Part shown: positions 8,511 to 16,851 of the stretch, piece after piece
How positions within the stretch are numbered: position 1 is the first letter of the stretch
How the letters are laid out: each line of letters opens with the position of its first letter
Assembly (NCBI GenBank): GCA_034521755.1
Contig: JAXHMB010000003.1
Coordinates: 558,001 to 622,000, forward strand
DNA from: JAXHMB01 sp034521755
Lineage (GTDB): Bacteria; Bacteroidota; Rhodothermia; Balneolales; Balneolaceae
DNA length: 64,000 nt
Direction: 5' to 3'
Translations under genes and position numbers: made by a program
Notes under the pieces: model-generated
Databases searched by the model: none
What the model was told of the DNA's origin: nothing
What the model saw: only the letters and a program-made list of their open reading frames with translations

Positions 8511-9704
8511 TTAAACAGGCAAAGAAATCTTCCCAAAATTGACGCGGCGCCCGATATTCTGTTTTGGATCCATAAAAAAGCCATCACCTGAAAGCAGTTC
8601 ATTGGCCAGCACCGCAAAACTAACAGCCTCTTTGGCATCAGGGTTGAAGCCAATCTCTTCAAACGAATAAATCTTTTGATCACTTAAAAGATCACGAAGC
8701 CAATCTACCAGCTGTTGATTATTTATTCCTCCTCCACTTAGATAGATCTCTACTTCAGAATCTTCGGCAATTTCGAGTATTGCATCAGCCAAAGATTGAG
8801 CCGTAAACCATGTAAGAGTGGCTGTCAAGTCCTTTTTCCCTATGTCTATATCATTCTCACTGATTATACTTTCTACCCAACTCAGATTAAATTCTTCAGG
8901 TCCGGTAGTCTTTGGAAAGGGCTTCTTTAGATAAGGGTGAGCTATTAAGTTTTTAAAAAGTTCGGCATTTATAGTTCCCTCAGCAGCCAACCTGCCACCT
9001 TCATCAAAAGGTTTTTCAAAATGCTTTTGCACAGCACTGTTAATTAAGGTATTCCCCGGTCCGGTATCTCCGGAAATACTGTCCCTTTTTGATTCTAATG
9101 GCGGTAGAAATGTGAGATTGGCAATACCTCCAATATTAACCAATACACGAGCCGATGAAGTATCTCGGAAAAGCAATTCATCTACAAAAGATACCATCGG
9201 GGCTCCCTCTCCTCCGGCAGATGTATGTTTTTGACGAAAATCGCTGACAGTGAGGATGCCCGTCTTTTTAGCAATGTGATCTCCATCTGCTATTTGAAGT
9301 GTCGCATTTGGCATGCCTTCTTGCTGATGCTGAATCACAGGAGCATGATAGAGCGTCTGGCCATGGCTTGCAATGACATCCACATCGAAAGGCTCTATTT
9401 CCCATTCGTGCAATCTTTCCAATACAAGATCAGCATGATAATCACCCAGCCAGGTATGAGCAAGGCATACCTCCTTCAAACTTACCTCTTCTACAGAAAC
9501 AATCGATTTCAACTTGTTACTGACTTCATCCGGATAAGCAACCGTAGCAAAGTGTTCCAGTTCCAGCTTTGTGTCTTTGCCCGTGCCGGTAATCCGACAT
9601 AAAGCAATATCCAATCCATCAAGAGAGGTCCCGGACATCAATCCTACAATCATTTTCTGATGCTTGGAGGCTATTTTATATATCTGCTCAATAGAAGAGT
9701 TCAC
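8511..9704 (-). CDS. anmK: Anhydro-N-acetylmuramic acid kinase
   Basis: A 397-residue member of the AnmK family. The hallmark GLMSGTSLDGLD phosphate loop is at residues 21-32, DFRQKHTSAGGEGAPMV lies in the middle, and NIGGIANLTFLPP and DTGPGNTLI mark the second lobe. AnmK phosphorylates 1,6-anhydro-MurNAc released from turned-over peptidoglycan to MurNAc-6-phosphate, with ATP, in the cytoplasm. Length and motifs are standard. It is a single transcription unit, with the GIY-YIG cassette just beyond its 3' end. The window also holds an N-acetylmuramoyl-L-alanine amidase and DAP synthesis genes, which fits active wall recycling and synthesis. Confidence 0.93.
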   Translation of the reverse strand: MNSSIEQIYKIASKHQKMIVGLMSGTSLDGLDIALCRITGTGKDTKLELEHFATVAYPDEVSNKLKSIVSVEEVSLKEVCLAHTWLGDYHADLVLERLHEWEIEPFDVDVIASHGQTLYHAPVIQHQQEGMPNATLQIADGDHIAKKTGILTVSDFRQKHTSAGGEGAPMVSFVDELLFRDTSSARVLVNIGGIANLTFLPPLESKRDSISGDTGPGNTLINSAVQKHFEKPFDEGGRLAAEGTINAELFKNLIAHPYLKKPFPKTTGPEEFNLSWVESIISENDIDIGKKDLTATLTWFTAQSLADAILEIAEDSEVEIYLSGGGINNQQLVDWLRDLLSDQKIYSFEEIGFNPDAKEAVSFAVLANELLSGDGFFMDPKQNIGRRVNFGKISLPV

Positions 9705-9803
9705 TGTATCTGCTCATTTTGTATTTCACATTGCGTATTAAACACTACGTTTCTATGTTCAGTCCAAAGATGATTACCAAATTACCCATACGCAATTAAT
9801 TTT

Positions 9804-10055
9804 ATGAGTGAACTTACCGATCAGGATTACGAGGACTACGAAGAAGATCTCAAAATTTTAACTGATACCCTTCGTAAATGTTTTAATGCCGAAAAAGCTC
9901 GGTATTATGTAGCCCATAACCAAGATGCCCTGTTCATTGAAATCGACGGACTTGAAACACTGGATAACCAAACTATTTCTGAAGTAGCTGAAGAGGTTTT
10001 TGCTGAGCTCGATCTTGATTTTGATGAAATCAGCCTGCTGCCATATAAGCACTAA
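9804..10055 (+). CDS. Small acidic protein of unknown function
   Basis: An 83-residue very acidic protein with no signal peptide or membrane segment. Residues 1-20 are rich in Asp and Glu with tyrosines (DQDYEDYEEDL), followed by an alternating hydrophobic pattern (ARYYVAHNQDALFIEIDGLE) that suggests a small alpha/beta fold. I recognise no family. It is divergent from anmK and 84 bp upstream of the threonine synthase gene, reading the same way. Spacing and codon use look like those of a real gene, but nothing in the sequence gives a function. Confidence 0.65.
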   Translation: MSELTDQDYEDYEEDLKILTDTLRKCFNAEKARYYVAHNQDALFIEIDGLETLDNQTISEVAEEVFAELDLDFDEISLLPYKH

Positions 10056-10139
10056 TCATTCAGTTCGTTAAGCTGATATTTTAAGATCATCCAACCTATT
10101 CGTATTTTCGCAGCAGAACTTTATTAATTGATTTAACCT

Positions 10140-11843
10140 ATGGAAAGTACCAACACCGGCTACGAACTTCGATGTGTAGAAAACGGTCATCTTAATGATG
10201 AGCAAAAAACAACTACTTATTGCACAGAATGTGGAAGTGTTCTCCGTGTTTTATATGAAGAGCCCTCAGAAAAGATTCAGTATCCGCTCAAAGAAATTCA
10301 ACCTGAACCTCTTAAGAATTATCCCAGTACGTTAAAGAAGCTCACCCGCCTTTCTGAAATGTATGGAATCGATTTGTGGGGCAAGCTGGAGTTTGAGCAT
10401 CCCACCGGCTGCTTTAAAGACCGCGGCAGTTATATTGAAGTACAAAAAGCCCTGGAGCTGAAAACTGATGCTATTTGCTTAGCCTCGACGGGAAATATGG
10501 CGGCATCGGTAGCAGCTTATGCCTGCTATTTTAATATTCCCTGCTTCGTATTTGTACCCGAAAAAACAGCAGATGCCAAAATTGCCCAGGCCACCATCTA
10601 TGATGCAAATGTTATTCGTATCAAAGGATCATTCAGTACCTGCGAAGAACTGTGCCGGGAATTTGCGAAATCCGGCAACTATTACCTGGCCGGTGATTTT
10701 GTTTTTCGTGAAGAAGGACAAAAATCTTTCACCTATGAACTAATTGAGCAAGGAGGGGAAGATTTCGACTACATGTTTGTCCCTATCGGCTGCGGCACTA
10801 ATTTTGGAGCAATCTGGAAAGGCTACCAGGAAATGAAAGCCGCAGGGTTGATCAGCCAAACACCTAAAATGGTAGCACTTCAACCAGAGCACAGCTCTCC
10901 CGTGGTTGAAGGGATCTTCAAAAAAGAAAAAATTATCAAGAAACAGGTTCAGACCATGGCCAGTTCGGTGGCTGTTCCCGACCCGGTTGATTTTTATAAA
11001 GTATTGGAAGGTATTGAAGAATCTAATGGCACTGCTTTTACAGTGACTGAAGATGAGATTTTAGTTGCCCTAAAAGAACTGGCAGAAAAGGAAGGATTGT
11101 TTACCGAGCCTGCCTGTGCCGTAACCCTGGCTGCTATAAAAAACAATGTTGAACTGTTTAAAGGGGAAAAGTGCTGTCTGGTACTGACCGGTTCCGGACT
11201 TAAAGACACAAAAGTTGTAGCCAAGCATTCTCTTTCCTCACCGGTCCTCTCTGCAGATCTGAACAAAGTGATCAACTATATCGACTCAGGATTTATTGAA
11301 ATGCAAAAAGAATCGTGGGGTAAATCGCGTGATACGTTTATGGCAAACCTGAAGATGGACGAAGATCACGAGAAGCTGTATGAAAACTATGTTTCCAATA
11401 TCAACAGAAAAGGGAAAACACTTAGTAATAATGAAATTGAAGTACTCCAGTCGATTGTCTTTAATGAAGATCTGGATCTTGACTATCCCGCCGATGTGCT
11501 GGACTACAAGCTGACCATGCGCAAACATGGCTTGGTACATGCAGCTGTAAAGCTCAGTCTCAACGGCAAAGAAGTTATTTCTGAAGCCAAAGGTGTTGGT
11601 CCGATTGATGCTATTTTAACAGCAATAAAATTTGAAACAGATAATCTGTTGCCGCTGGAAATAAAGAATCATGAAGTAGAAATTCTCAGTCCCGATACCG
11701 ATTCACTGGTAGTTGTAACCCTAACCCTCGGCAACGACGACAAAGACCAGGAGTGGGTTTCAAAAGGGGCATCGCCAGATACTATGGAAGCCGTGGTACA
11801 AGCCTTCACGAAAGGACTGGCTATTGCAATGAAAAATAAATAG
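10140..11843 (+). CDS. thrC: Threonine synthase fused to a LeuA-type regulatory domain
   Basis: Residues 1-35 form a zinc-ribbon-like module in which one of four usual cysteines is replaced (CVENGH ... CTECG). Residues about 50-380 are a fold-type II PLP enzyme with the Schiff-base lysine K93 in HPTGCFKDRG, the STGNMAASV substrate loop and the glycine-rich GCGTNFGA phosphate loop. This domain converts O-phosphohomoserine to threonine. Beyond a ~70-residue linker, residues about 450-565 resemble the C-terminal allosteric dimer domain of 2-isopropylmalate/citramalate synthases: LNGKEVISEAKGVGPIDAI, then PDTDSLVVVTLTL, then GASPDTMEAVVQAF. That domain normally binds leucine or isoleucine, so feedback control by a branched-chain amino acid is a reasonable inference. 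At 567 residues it is about 150 longer than ordinary threonine synthase. Confidence 0.85.
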   Translation: MESTNTGYELRCVENGHLNDEQKTTTYCTECGSVLRVLYEEPSEKIQYPLKEIQPEPLKNYPSTLKKLTRLSEMYGIDLWGKLEFEHPTGCFKDRGSYIEVQKALELKTDAICLASTGNMAASVAAYACYFNIPCFVFVPEKTADAKIAQATIYDANVIRIKGSFSTCEELCREFAKSGNYYLAGDFVFREEGQKSFTYELIEQGGEDFDYMFVPIGCGTNFGAIWKGYQEMKAAGLISQTPKMVALQPEHSSPVVEGIFKKEKIIKKQVQTMASSVAVPDPVDFYKVLEGIEESNGTAFTVTEDEILVALKELAEKEGLFTEPACAVTLAAIKNNVELFKGEKCCLVLTGSGLKDTKVVAKHSLSSPVLSADLNKVINYIDSGFIEMQKESWGKSRDTFMANLKMDEDHEKLYENYVSNINRKGKTLSNNEIEVLQSIVFNEDLDLDYPADVLDYKLTMRKHGLVHAAVKLSLNGKEVISEAKGVGPIDAILTAIKFETDNLLPLEIKNHEVEILSPDTDSLVVVTLTLGNDDKDQEWVSKGASPDTMEAVVQAFTKGLAIAMKNK

Positions 11844-11848
11844 CAAAG

Positions 11849-12520
11849 CTAATTTACTTTCTTCTTGTATTTGTCTTTGAGCTGGTGCTTAAATTCCTTC
11901 ATAAATTTCTCAACTTTGGGTCGGGATACATTATAGATGTAGGAATTATTGGGATGCCTCTCATAATAGTTTTGGTGATAGTCTTCTGCAATATAAAATT
12001 TGTCAAACTTTGAAATCTTCGTCACTATAGGCTTGTCATACTTGCCTGATGCATCCAGTTTTTGCTTCCATTCTTCAGCTGTCTTTTTCTGTTCTTCCGT
12101 CTCATAGAAAATAGCTGAACGATACTGCGGGCCAATATCCGGGCCTTGTCGATTGAGTTGTGTAGGATCATGCGATCCATAAAATATTTCAACAAGTTCG
12201 CTATAAGTTACTACCTCCGGATCATAAATTACCCTGACAGATTCGGCGTAATCGGTTTCTCCACCTGCAACTTCATTATACGTTGGGTTGGGCTTGCTGC
12301 CTCCGCTGTAACCGGAAACAACTTCACCTACGCCTGCTACCCGTTCAAATACAGCCTCTGTACACCAAAAACAACCACTGGCAAAATATGCCGTGTCCGG
12401 GTTAGCTATTTCCATTTTTGTGTTCGTTTCAACATTCTCAGGGGCTTCTTTTGCCGAACAGGTAGAAAAAAACAGTGAGGCAGATATAATGAAAAACGCA
12501 AGCTTAAATAAAATTTTCAT
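11849..12520 (-). CDS. msrA: Peptide methionine sulfoxide reductase A, exported
   Basis: An MsrA of 223 residues. The catalytic GCFWCTEAVFE motif has the nucleophilic Cys at residue 50, followed by GYSGG and the late EDYHQNYY motif with the family's conserved residues. It reduces methionine-S-sulfoxide in proteins at the expense of thioredoxin. The first ~21 residues are a signal sequence ending FFSTC, an unusual but plausible lipobox, so the enzyme probably acts in the periplasm as a lipoprotein. It is convergent with the threonine synthase gene (5 bp between stops) and lies downstream of the dap genes with a 178-bp gap, so it is probably transcribed separately. Confidence 0.92.
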   Translation of the reverse strand: MKILFKLAFFIISASLFFSTCSAKEAPENVETNTKMEIANPDTAYFASGCFWCTEAVFERVAGVGEVVSGYSGGSKPNPTYNEVAGGETDYAESVRVIYDPEVVTYSELVEIFYGSHDPTQLNRQGPDIGPQYRSAIFYETEEQKKTAEEWKQKLDASGKYDKPIVTKISKFDKFYIAEDYHQNYYERHPNNSYIYNVSRPKVEKFMKEFKHQLKDKYKKKVN

Positions 12521-12698
12521 AATGTGTCTTTTAATTAACTTTTAAAAATACATAGCAAAGGAATGCAATCCCTTACATATCTATAACGAAATACGAACAA
12601 AAAAGATTAATAGATGTACTTCAATAATCTCATTTCTAAAGTCCATATTTCGACTTTGCTACATTTCATTCCGCTGCGCTCAATATGACGTTATATAC
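12521..12698. other. Intergenic region with a degenerate repeat-like segment
   Basis: No gene is visible. Bases about 12647-12692 resemble intergenic dispersed repeats (a CGACTTTGCTAC core, then CCGCTGCGCTCAATATGAC), unlike the AT-rich surroundings, but I see no second copy in the window. Confidence 0.35.
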
Positions 12699-13454
12699 TT
12701 ACCTGAGTACATCTTCAAGTTCAAGGGATGCATCACTTTTTTCATCGCGATATTTTACAATCAATGGGCAAGATATGCTGAGCCCGTGATATTCTGCAAA
12801 ATTGCCCGACATCGGTCGAGTTCCGGGAACTACTACTGCTCTCTCAGGTATCGCTGAACCTTTTTCTAACTGTTTTTTATGCACACAGTCGTATACCGGT
12901 ATGGATTTAGAAAGTGTTACTCCCGGAGCAATCACTGCACCTTTTTTTACCAAAATTCCTTCTACAATGACGGAACCCGCACCTACAAAACAATCGTCCT
13001 CAATAACAACCGGTGCTAATCCAACAGGTTCTAATACCCCTCCCAACTGTACTCCTGCAGAAAGGTGTACATTTTTACCCACTTGTGCACACGATCCTAC
13101 AAGTGCATGAGAGTCAATCATAGAACCTTCATCCACATAAGCACCTACATTTACATAGGCAGGAGGCATAATGATTACTCCGGAAGCTATATAAGCACCG
13201 CGCCGTACTGATGAGCCTCCCGGCACAAGGCGCACGTTATCTTCTTTGCTGAATCTACGAGGCGGCAGGTTATCTTTGTCAACAAAGCCATCATAGATAC
13301 CACCATACTCCGTATTTTCACCGGCACCAAAAGAAGCTAATATAGCTTCTTTAACTTTTTTGTTGGCTTTCCAGGTATCACCTTCAGGAGTTGCTGCCCT
13401 GATTTTTCCTTGCTCTAATTGTTCTAAAGTTTCTTCCCAGTTGATATCGCTCAT
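12699..13454 (-). CDS. dapD: Tetrahydrodipicolinate N-succinyltransferase
   Basis: A 251-residue left-handed beta-helix transferase. The mid-region shows hexapeptide-repeat periodicity (SGVIIMPPAYVNVGAYVDEG, SMIDSHALVGSCAQVG, VVIEDDCFVGAGSVIVEG). The family's RLVPGGSSVRRGAYI precedes it and VVVPGTRPMSGNF follows it. DapD succinylates tetrahydrodipicolinate with succinyl-CoA in the succinylase branch of diaminopimelate/lysine synthesis. It is somewhat shorter than the E. coli enzyme at the N-terminus but retains the whole active-site region. It is the third gene of dapB-dapA-dapD, 96 bp after dapA, with hairpins in the gap. Confidence 0.93.
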   Translation of the reverse strand: MSDINWEETLEQLEQGKIRAATPEGDTWKANKKVKEAILASFGAGENTEYGGIYDGFVDKDNLPPRRFSKEDNVRLVPGGSSVRRGAYIASGVIIMPPAYVNVGAYVDEGSMIDSHALVGSCAQVGKNVHLSAGVQLGGVLEPVGLAPVVIEDDCFVGAGSVIVEGILVKKGAVIAPGVTLSKSIPVYDCVHKKQLEKGSAIPERAVVVPGTRPMSGNFAEYHGLSISCPLIVKYRDEKSDASLELEDVLR

Positions 13455-13495
13455 AGTTTTTAAATAAAGCTTTAATTTTAAATTACACCTCCCGT

Positions 13496-13538
13496 CTCAG
13501 CACCAAATCAATGTGCTGAGCCATCCTCCTCAAGGAGG
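13496..13538. repeat. Tandem hairpins between dapA and dapD
   Basis: A perfect 8-bp stem CTCAGCAC/GTGCTGAG (13496-13503 and 13513-13520, 9-base loop) is followed at once by a tight CCTCCT/AGGAGG palindrome (13525-13538). It may act as a transcript-processing or partial-termination signal, or be a REP-like repeat. Confidence 0.55.
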
Positions 13539-13550
13539 GATTTTTAGGTC

Positions 13551-14435
13551 TTAATTTGTATCCTCAAACCATTCTTTAATTCGATTGTCAGCCTCAAGAA
13601 GATGGCCGGTGCTTTCAAGTTCATCATCTGTTAAAGGGGGACGCAAAGTCGAAGTCTTTATCCAGCCCTTTTCTTTTAATAACACTTTGGATGGGATCGG
13701 ATTTGATGCCGAAAAAAGCGCATCTGTACATTCTGGCCATAATGGCAACAACTCAGGACCTCGACCTGCCAGGCACCAATCCAGGTAGCGGTGTGTAGCC
13801 TCGGGCCAAACATTAGATGCCACTGAAACCAATCCGTCACAGCCTGCCATAGCAAAAAATGGAGTCAACGGATCATCACCACTGAATACTTTAAGCTCGG
13901 GAGCAGCTTTGCGAAATTCCTGGTAATCATTAATGCTTCCACTCGCTTCTTTTAATGCATATAGATTTGGATGAGATTTGAGTGTCGAAAGTACTTCTGG
14001 ATTCATCTTGACTCCTGTACGTGATGGTACGTTATAAACCATACAAGGCTTATCCGCAGCATCCATCAACGTTTTAAACCAGTGAATCTGTCCTTTAACA
14101 TTAGGCTTAGCATATAGAGGAGTTACCAATAAAAAGGCATCTACATCAAACTGCTGACAATATTCTATCCATTCCAGCTGCTCCTGTAGATTAAATCCAC
14201 CAATCCCTACCATAATGGGTACATCTACATTTAAACTGGCAGCAGTTTTCACTACCTGTTTTTTGTCCTCCAGTCCAAGCGCCAATCCTTCGCCGGTGCT
14301 TCCCAAAATAAGCACGCCGTTGTCAGCTTCATCCTGTTTGTGGATTAATGAAGCCAGATCTTCTAAATCCACATCTCCATTTTCCTTCATTGGAGTGACT
14401 AAAGCTGTCCAAAGTGTTACATCTTGTACTTGCAT
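13551..14435 (-). CDS. dapA: 4-hydroxy-tetrahydrodipicolinate synthase
   Basis: A 294-residue TIM-barrel class I aldolase of the DapA family. LGSTGEGLAL (45-54) holds the Thr-Thr/Ser pair region, VYNVPSRTGVKM the catalytic tyrosine and substrate arginine, and LYALKEASG the Schiff-base lysine. It condenses pyruvate with aspartate semialdehyde, the first committed step to diaminopimelate and lysine. It is encoded between dapB (123 bp upstream on the minus strand) and dapD, which gives a compact lysine-branch cluster. No lysine riboswitch is recognisable upstream of dapB. Confidence 0.93.
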   Translation of the reverse strand: MQVQDVTLWTALVTPMKENGDVDLEDLASLIHKQDEADNGVLILGSTGEGLALGLEDKKQVVKTAASLNVDVPIMVGIGGFNLQEQLEWIEYCQQFDVDAFLLVTPLYAKPNVKGQIHWFKTLMDAADKPCMVYNVPSRTGVKMNPEVLSTLKSHPNLYALKEASGSINDYQEFRKAAPELKVFSGDDPLTPFFAMAGCDGLVSVASNVWPEATHRYLDWCLAGRGPELLPLWPECTDALFSASNPIPSKVLLKEKGWIKTSTLRPPLTDDELESTGHLLEADNRIKEWFEDTN

Positions 14436-14481
14436 AAATGATTTTATTTATTCGCTATATGATCACAAAAAATTACATGTC

Positions 14482-14548
14482 ACCCTGTCCGTCGACTGGC
14501 GGATCAGGGTCTTTAGCTACAGATGCTGAAACAAGTTCAGCATGACAC
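14482..14548. repeat. REP-like hairpin pair between dapB and dapA
   Basis: Two palindromes in a row. The first is ACCCTG-t-CCG / CGG-at-CAGGGT (14482-14510). The second is ATGCTGAA-ACAAG-TTCAGCAT (14523-14543) followed by GACAC. The second belongs to the family framing the GIY-YIG gene at 8 kb. It differs by one base in each arm, and the two changes compensate (C-G becomes G-C), so the hairpin is preserved. Confidence 0.75.
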
Positions 14549-14558
14549 ATTAGGTATA

Positions 14559-15257
14559 TTATTCAATTCCTAAGTGCCTCGGTACTTCCGTGGCAATTAC
14601 ATTATCAAAAATTGATTCAATATCGTGAAAGCCAGGGGCTGTCGAATTTTTCAGTAGTTGCTCGGCCGACCAAATAGCTCCTTTTGCAAAAACAGCCCTT
14701 TCATGTGCTTGATGTTTTAACCAAATTGACTCCGATTTCGTTTTCATATGCAGCTTGTGTATACCTTTAATGTCTCCCTTTCTCTCAGAAGTTATCTCTG
14801 CATCTTTGTCTAACCATTCTTTCCAGGAAATAGCCGTGCCACTTGGGGCATCCAGTTTGTCGGTGTGATGCACTTCATGAATATGGAATTCAGGGTCATC
14901 CAACAACTCCGACCCCTTAGAGATAAGTTGAAGGCACCTTCGAACAATATTCATCCCAAGGCTAAAATTAGACGCTTTCAACCACTTCAACCCTCTTTCC
15001 TTGAGCTGCTGATCTAAATCTGGCGGCCACTCATAACCGGTACTTCCCCATACAGCCGGAGTTCCTGATTCCAAAACTGTATTAAATATATTATCCACCG
15101 CAGAACCCGGCACAAATATGATGGAGACATCGGCTTGCTGTAGCGCTTCAAGGGTCGGTTTATGGGTTGAATTAAATGGCCCAATTATATTCTTATCATC
15201 AATAAGCTCTACAACTTCACCACCGGTTTTGCCTGTACCTATTACTGCTATTTTCAT
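14559..15257 (-). CDS. dapB: 4-hydroxy-tetrahydrodipicolinate reductase
   Basis: The family-type start is the ATG at 15257, giving MKIAVIGTGKTGG with the dinucleotide-binding glycine loop directly at the N-terminus; an in-frame ATG at 15278 would add seven residues without homology value. The catalytic motif HEVHHTDKLDAPSGTA is intact, with the HH pair and the substrate-binding KLDAPSGT. The enzyme reduces 4-hydroxy-tetrahydrodipicolinate with NAD(P)H. At 232 residues it is slightly shorter than E. coli DapB. It is the first gene of dapB-dapA-dapD and diverges from the DUF819 gene. Confidence 0.92.
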   Translation of the reverse strand: MKIAVIGTGKTGGEVVELIDDKNIIGPFNSTHKPTLEALQQADVSIIFVPGSAVDNIFNTVLESGTPAVWGSTGYEWPPDLDQQLKERGLKWLKASNFSLGMNIVRRCLQLISKGSELLDDPEFHIHEVHHTDKLDAPSGTAISWKEWLDKDAEITSERKGDIKGIHKLHMKTKSESIWLKHQAHERAVFAKGAIWSAEQLLKNSTAPGFHDIESIFDNVIATEVPRHLGIE

Positions 15258-15398
15258 GACTTGCATGCATTTAATCAATAATCATTGAACTTCAAGTATA
15301 AGCTTTTCGGGCGGGCTTTTCATACCTCTTAGTAATAATTTGCACTATTGCCTCTGCTTCAGTTAGATTCCGAATTCATTTACAACAAAATCAGCCTT

Positions 15399-16655
15399 AT
15401 GGAATCTATTGTCTTAGCTACACCTCTTTTTACGAACGACGCCGTTGTCTTAGGCATTCTGCTTTTAATCCTTGCTGCAATTTTTATTACCTCCAACAGT
15501 GAGAAACCCGGCTGGCAAAAGTTCTATACGTTTGTGCCCTCTCTGCTTTTGTGCTATTTCATCCCTTCCATTTTTAATTCTTTAGGCATTATTTCAGGTG
15601 AAGAGTCTCAGCTTTACTTTGTAGCTTCTCGATATTTACTCCCTGCCAGTTTGGTACTGCTCACACTTAGTATTGACTTCAAAGGTATTGTTGGCCTCGG
15701 CCCAAAAGCAATTATCATGTTTCTGGCGGGTACGCTTGGTATTGTCATCGGCGGGCCTTTAGCCTTGCTGTTATTCTCCTATGTGGCTCCTGAAGTAGTT
15801 GCAGGTGCCGGACCTGATGAAATTTGGCGCGGCCTTTCAACGGTAGCAGGAAGCTGGATTGGCGGTGGGGCTAACCAGACGGCTATGTATGAAATTTATA
15901 AGCCAAGCGACGAACTGTTTTCAGCTATGATTACGGTTGATATTATCGTAGCCAACATTTGGCTGGCCTTTTTGCTATACGGCGCAGGCATCTCTGACCG
16001 TATTGATACATGGTTCAAAGCCGATGCCAGTCCCATTACACGGTTGCGTAAAAAGATTGAAAATTATAAAGCCAGTATTGCAAAGATTCCTACGCTGGCC
16101 GACATAACTACTATTTGTGCGGCAGCCTTTGCTATTACAGCTATTGGGCATATCGGTGCTGATACTATTGCGCCCTGGATCCGGGAAAACGCTCCCGGCC
16201 TCCGCGACATGAGCCTAAGTTCTCCTTTCTTTTGGTTGATAGTAATTGCAACCACCGGTGGGCTTGCACTTTCTTTTACCCGAGCCCGAAAGCTTGAAGG
16301 TGCAGGGGCATCAAAAATTGGAAGCCTGTTTTTGTACATCCTGGTAGCAACGATTGGCATGAAAATGGACGTGCTGGCCATCTTTGAAAATCCCGGATTC
16401 TTTCTCATCGGGTTTGCATGGATACTCATTCATGTGCTCATTCTGTTCATTGTTGCCAAAATCATTAAAGCACCCTTTTTCTTTGTAGCCGTAGGAAGTC
16501 AGGCTAATGTAGGTGGGGCGGCTTCAGCTCCCATTGTAGCTTCTGCCTTTCATCCGGCCTTAGCCCCGGTAGGTGTTTTGCTGGCCGTTTTAGGTTATGC
16601 TCTTGGAACTTATGCTGCTATCTTCTGTGCAGAAATAATGGCAGTGGTTGGCTAA
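15399..16655 (+). CDS. DUF819 family membrane protein (YjcL-like)
   Basis: A polytopic protein of 418 residues with about ten hydrophobic segments spread over the whole length. It matches the DUF819/YjcL family by its early KPGWQKFYTFVPSLLLCYFI region, GSWIGGGANQTAMYEI in the middle and VGSQANVGGAASAPIVA near the C-terminus. This last segment, with small residues and a conserved asparagine, resembles a transport core. The substrate is unknown. I chose the ATG at 15399; an upstream TTG at 15348 would add 17 non-hydrophobic residues. The gene is divergent from dapB and appears monocistronic. Confidence 0.8.
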   Translation: MESIVLATPLFTNDAVVLGILLLILAAIFITSNSEKPGWQKFYTFVPSLLLCYFIPSIFNSLGIISGEESQLYFVASRYLLPASLVLLTLSIDFKGIVGLGPKAIIMFLAGTLGIVIGGPLALLLFSYVAPEVVAGAGPDEIWRGLSTVAGSWIGGGANQTAMYEIYKPSDELFSAMITVDIIVANIWLAFLLYGAGISDRIDTWFKADASPITRLRKKIENYKASIAKIPTLADITTICAAAFAITAIGHIGADTIAPWIRENAPGLRDMSLSSPFFWLIVIATTGGLALSFTRARKLEGAGASKIGSLFLYILVATIGMKMDVLAIFENPGFFLIGFAWILIHVLILFIVAKIIKAPFFFVAVGSQANVGGAASAPIVASAFHPALAPVGVLLAVLGYALGTYAAIFCAEIMAVVG

Positions 16656-16815
16656 AAAGAAGTGAAATGTTAAATTTTCGTGGTGTAACTCTGCGTTTCC
16701 TTTAGGCTGATCTGTGGTAGTTATTTCACAGAGGTCTACAAATAAGTACAAAGTTCCACAAAGATTTCAATGTCTTTTCACCTCTTTTAAACCTGATTCC
16801 GTTCCCAACTATCCG

Positions 16816-16823
16816 TATATTTG
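16816..16823 (+). promoter_or_regulatory. Bacteroidota-type -7 element (TATATTTG)
   Basis: Fits TAnnTTTG and lies 28 bp upstream of the ATG at 16852. It shares 14 identical bases with the site at 7117-7130. A clear TTG -33 box is not visible. Confidence 0.4.
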
Positions 16824-16851
16824 AAGCCGAATATAAAACTCAATTATTTGC

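Noticed and set aside
9225..9602. Open frame antisense to anmK, and similar long antisense frames in ligA, sdhA, coaBC and panB
   Set aside because: These lie wholly inside clear conserved genes, lack any recognisable protein motif, and are explained by codon bias of the real gene.
12647..12692. A dispersed repeat copy downstream of dapD
   Set aside because: It looks like a repeat by composition, but no second copy was found in the window, so it is only mentioned in the intergenic entry.
14559..15278. Lysine riboswitch in front of dapB
   Set aside because: The 120 bp upstream of dapB show no lysine-riboswitch core and include the divergent DUF819 start region.
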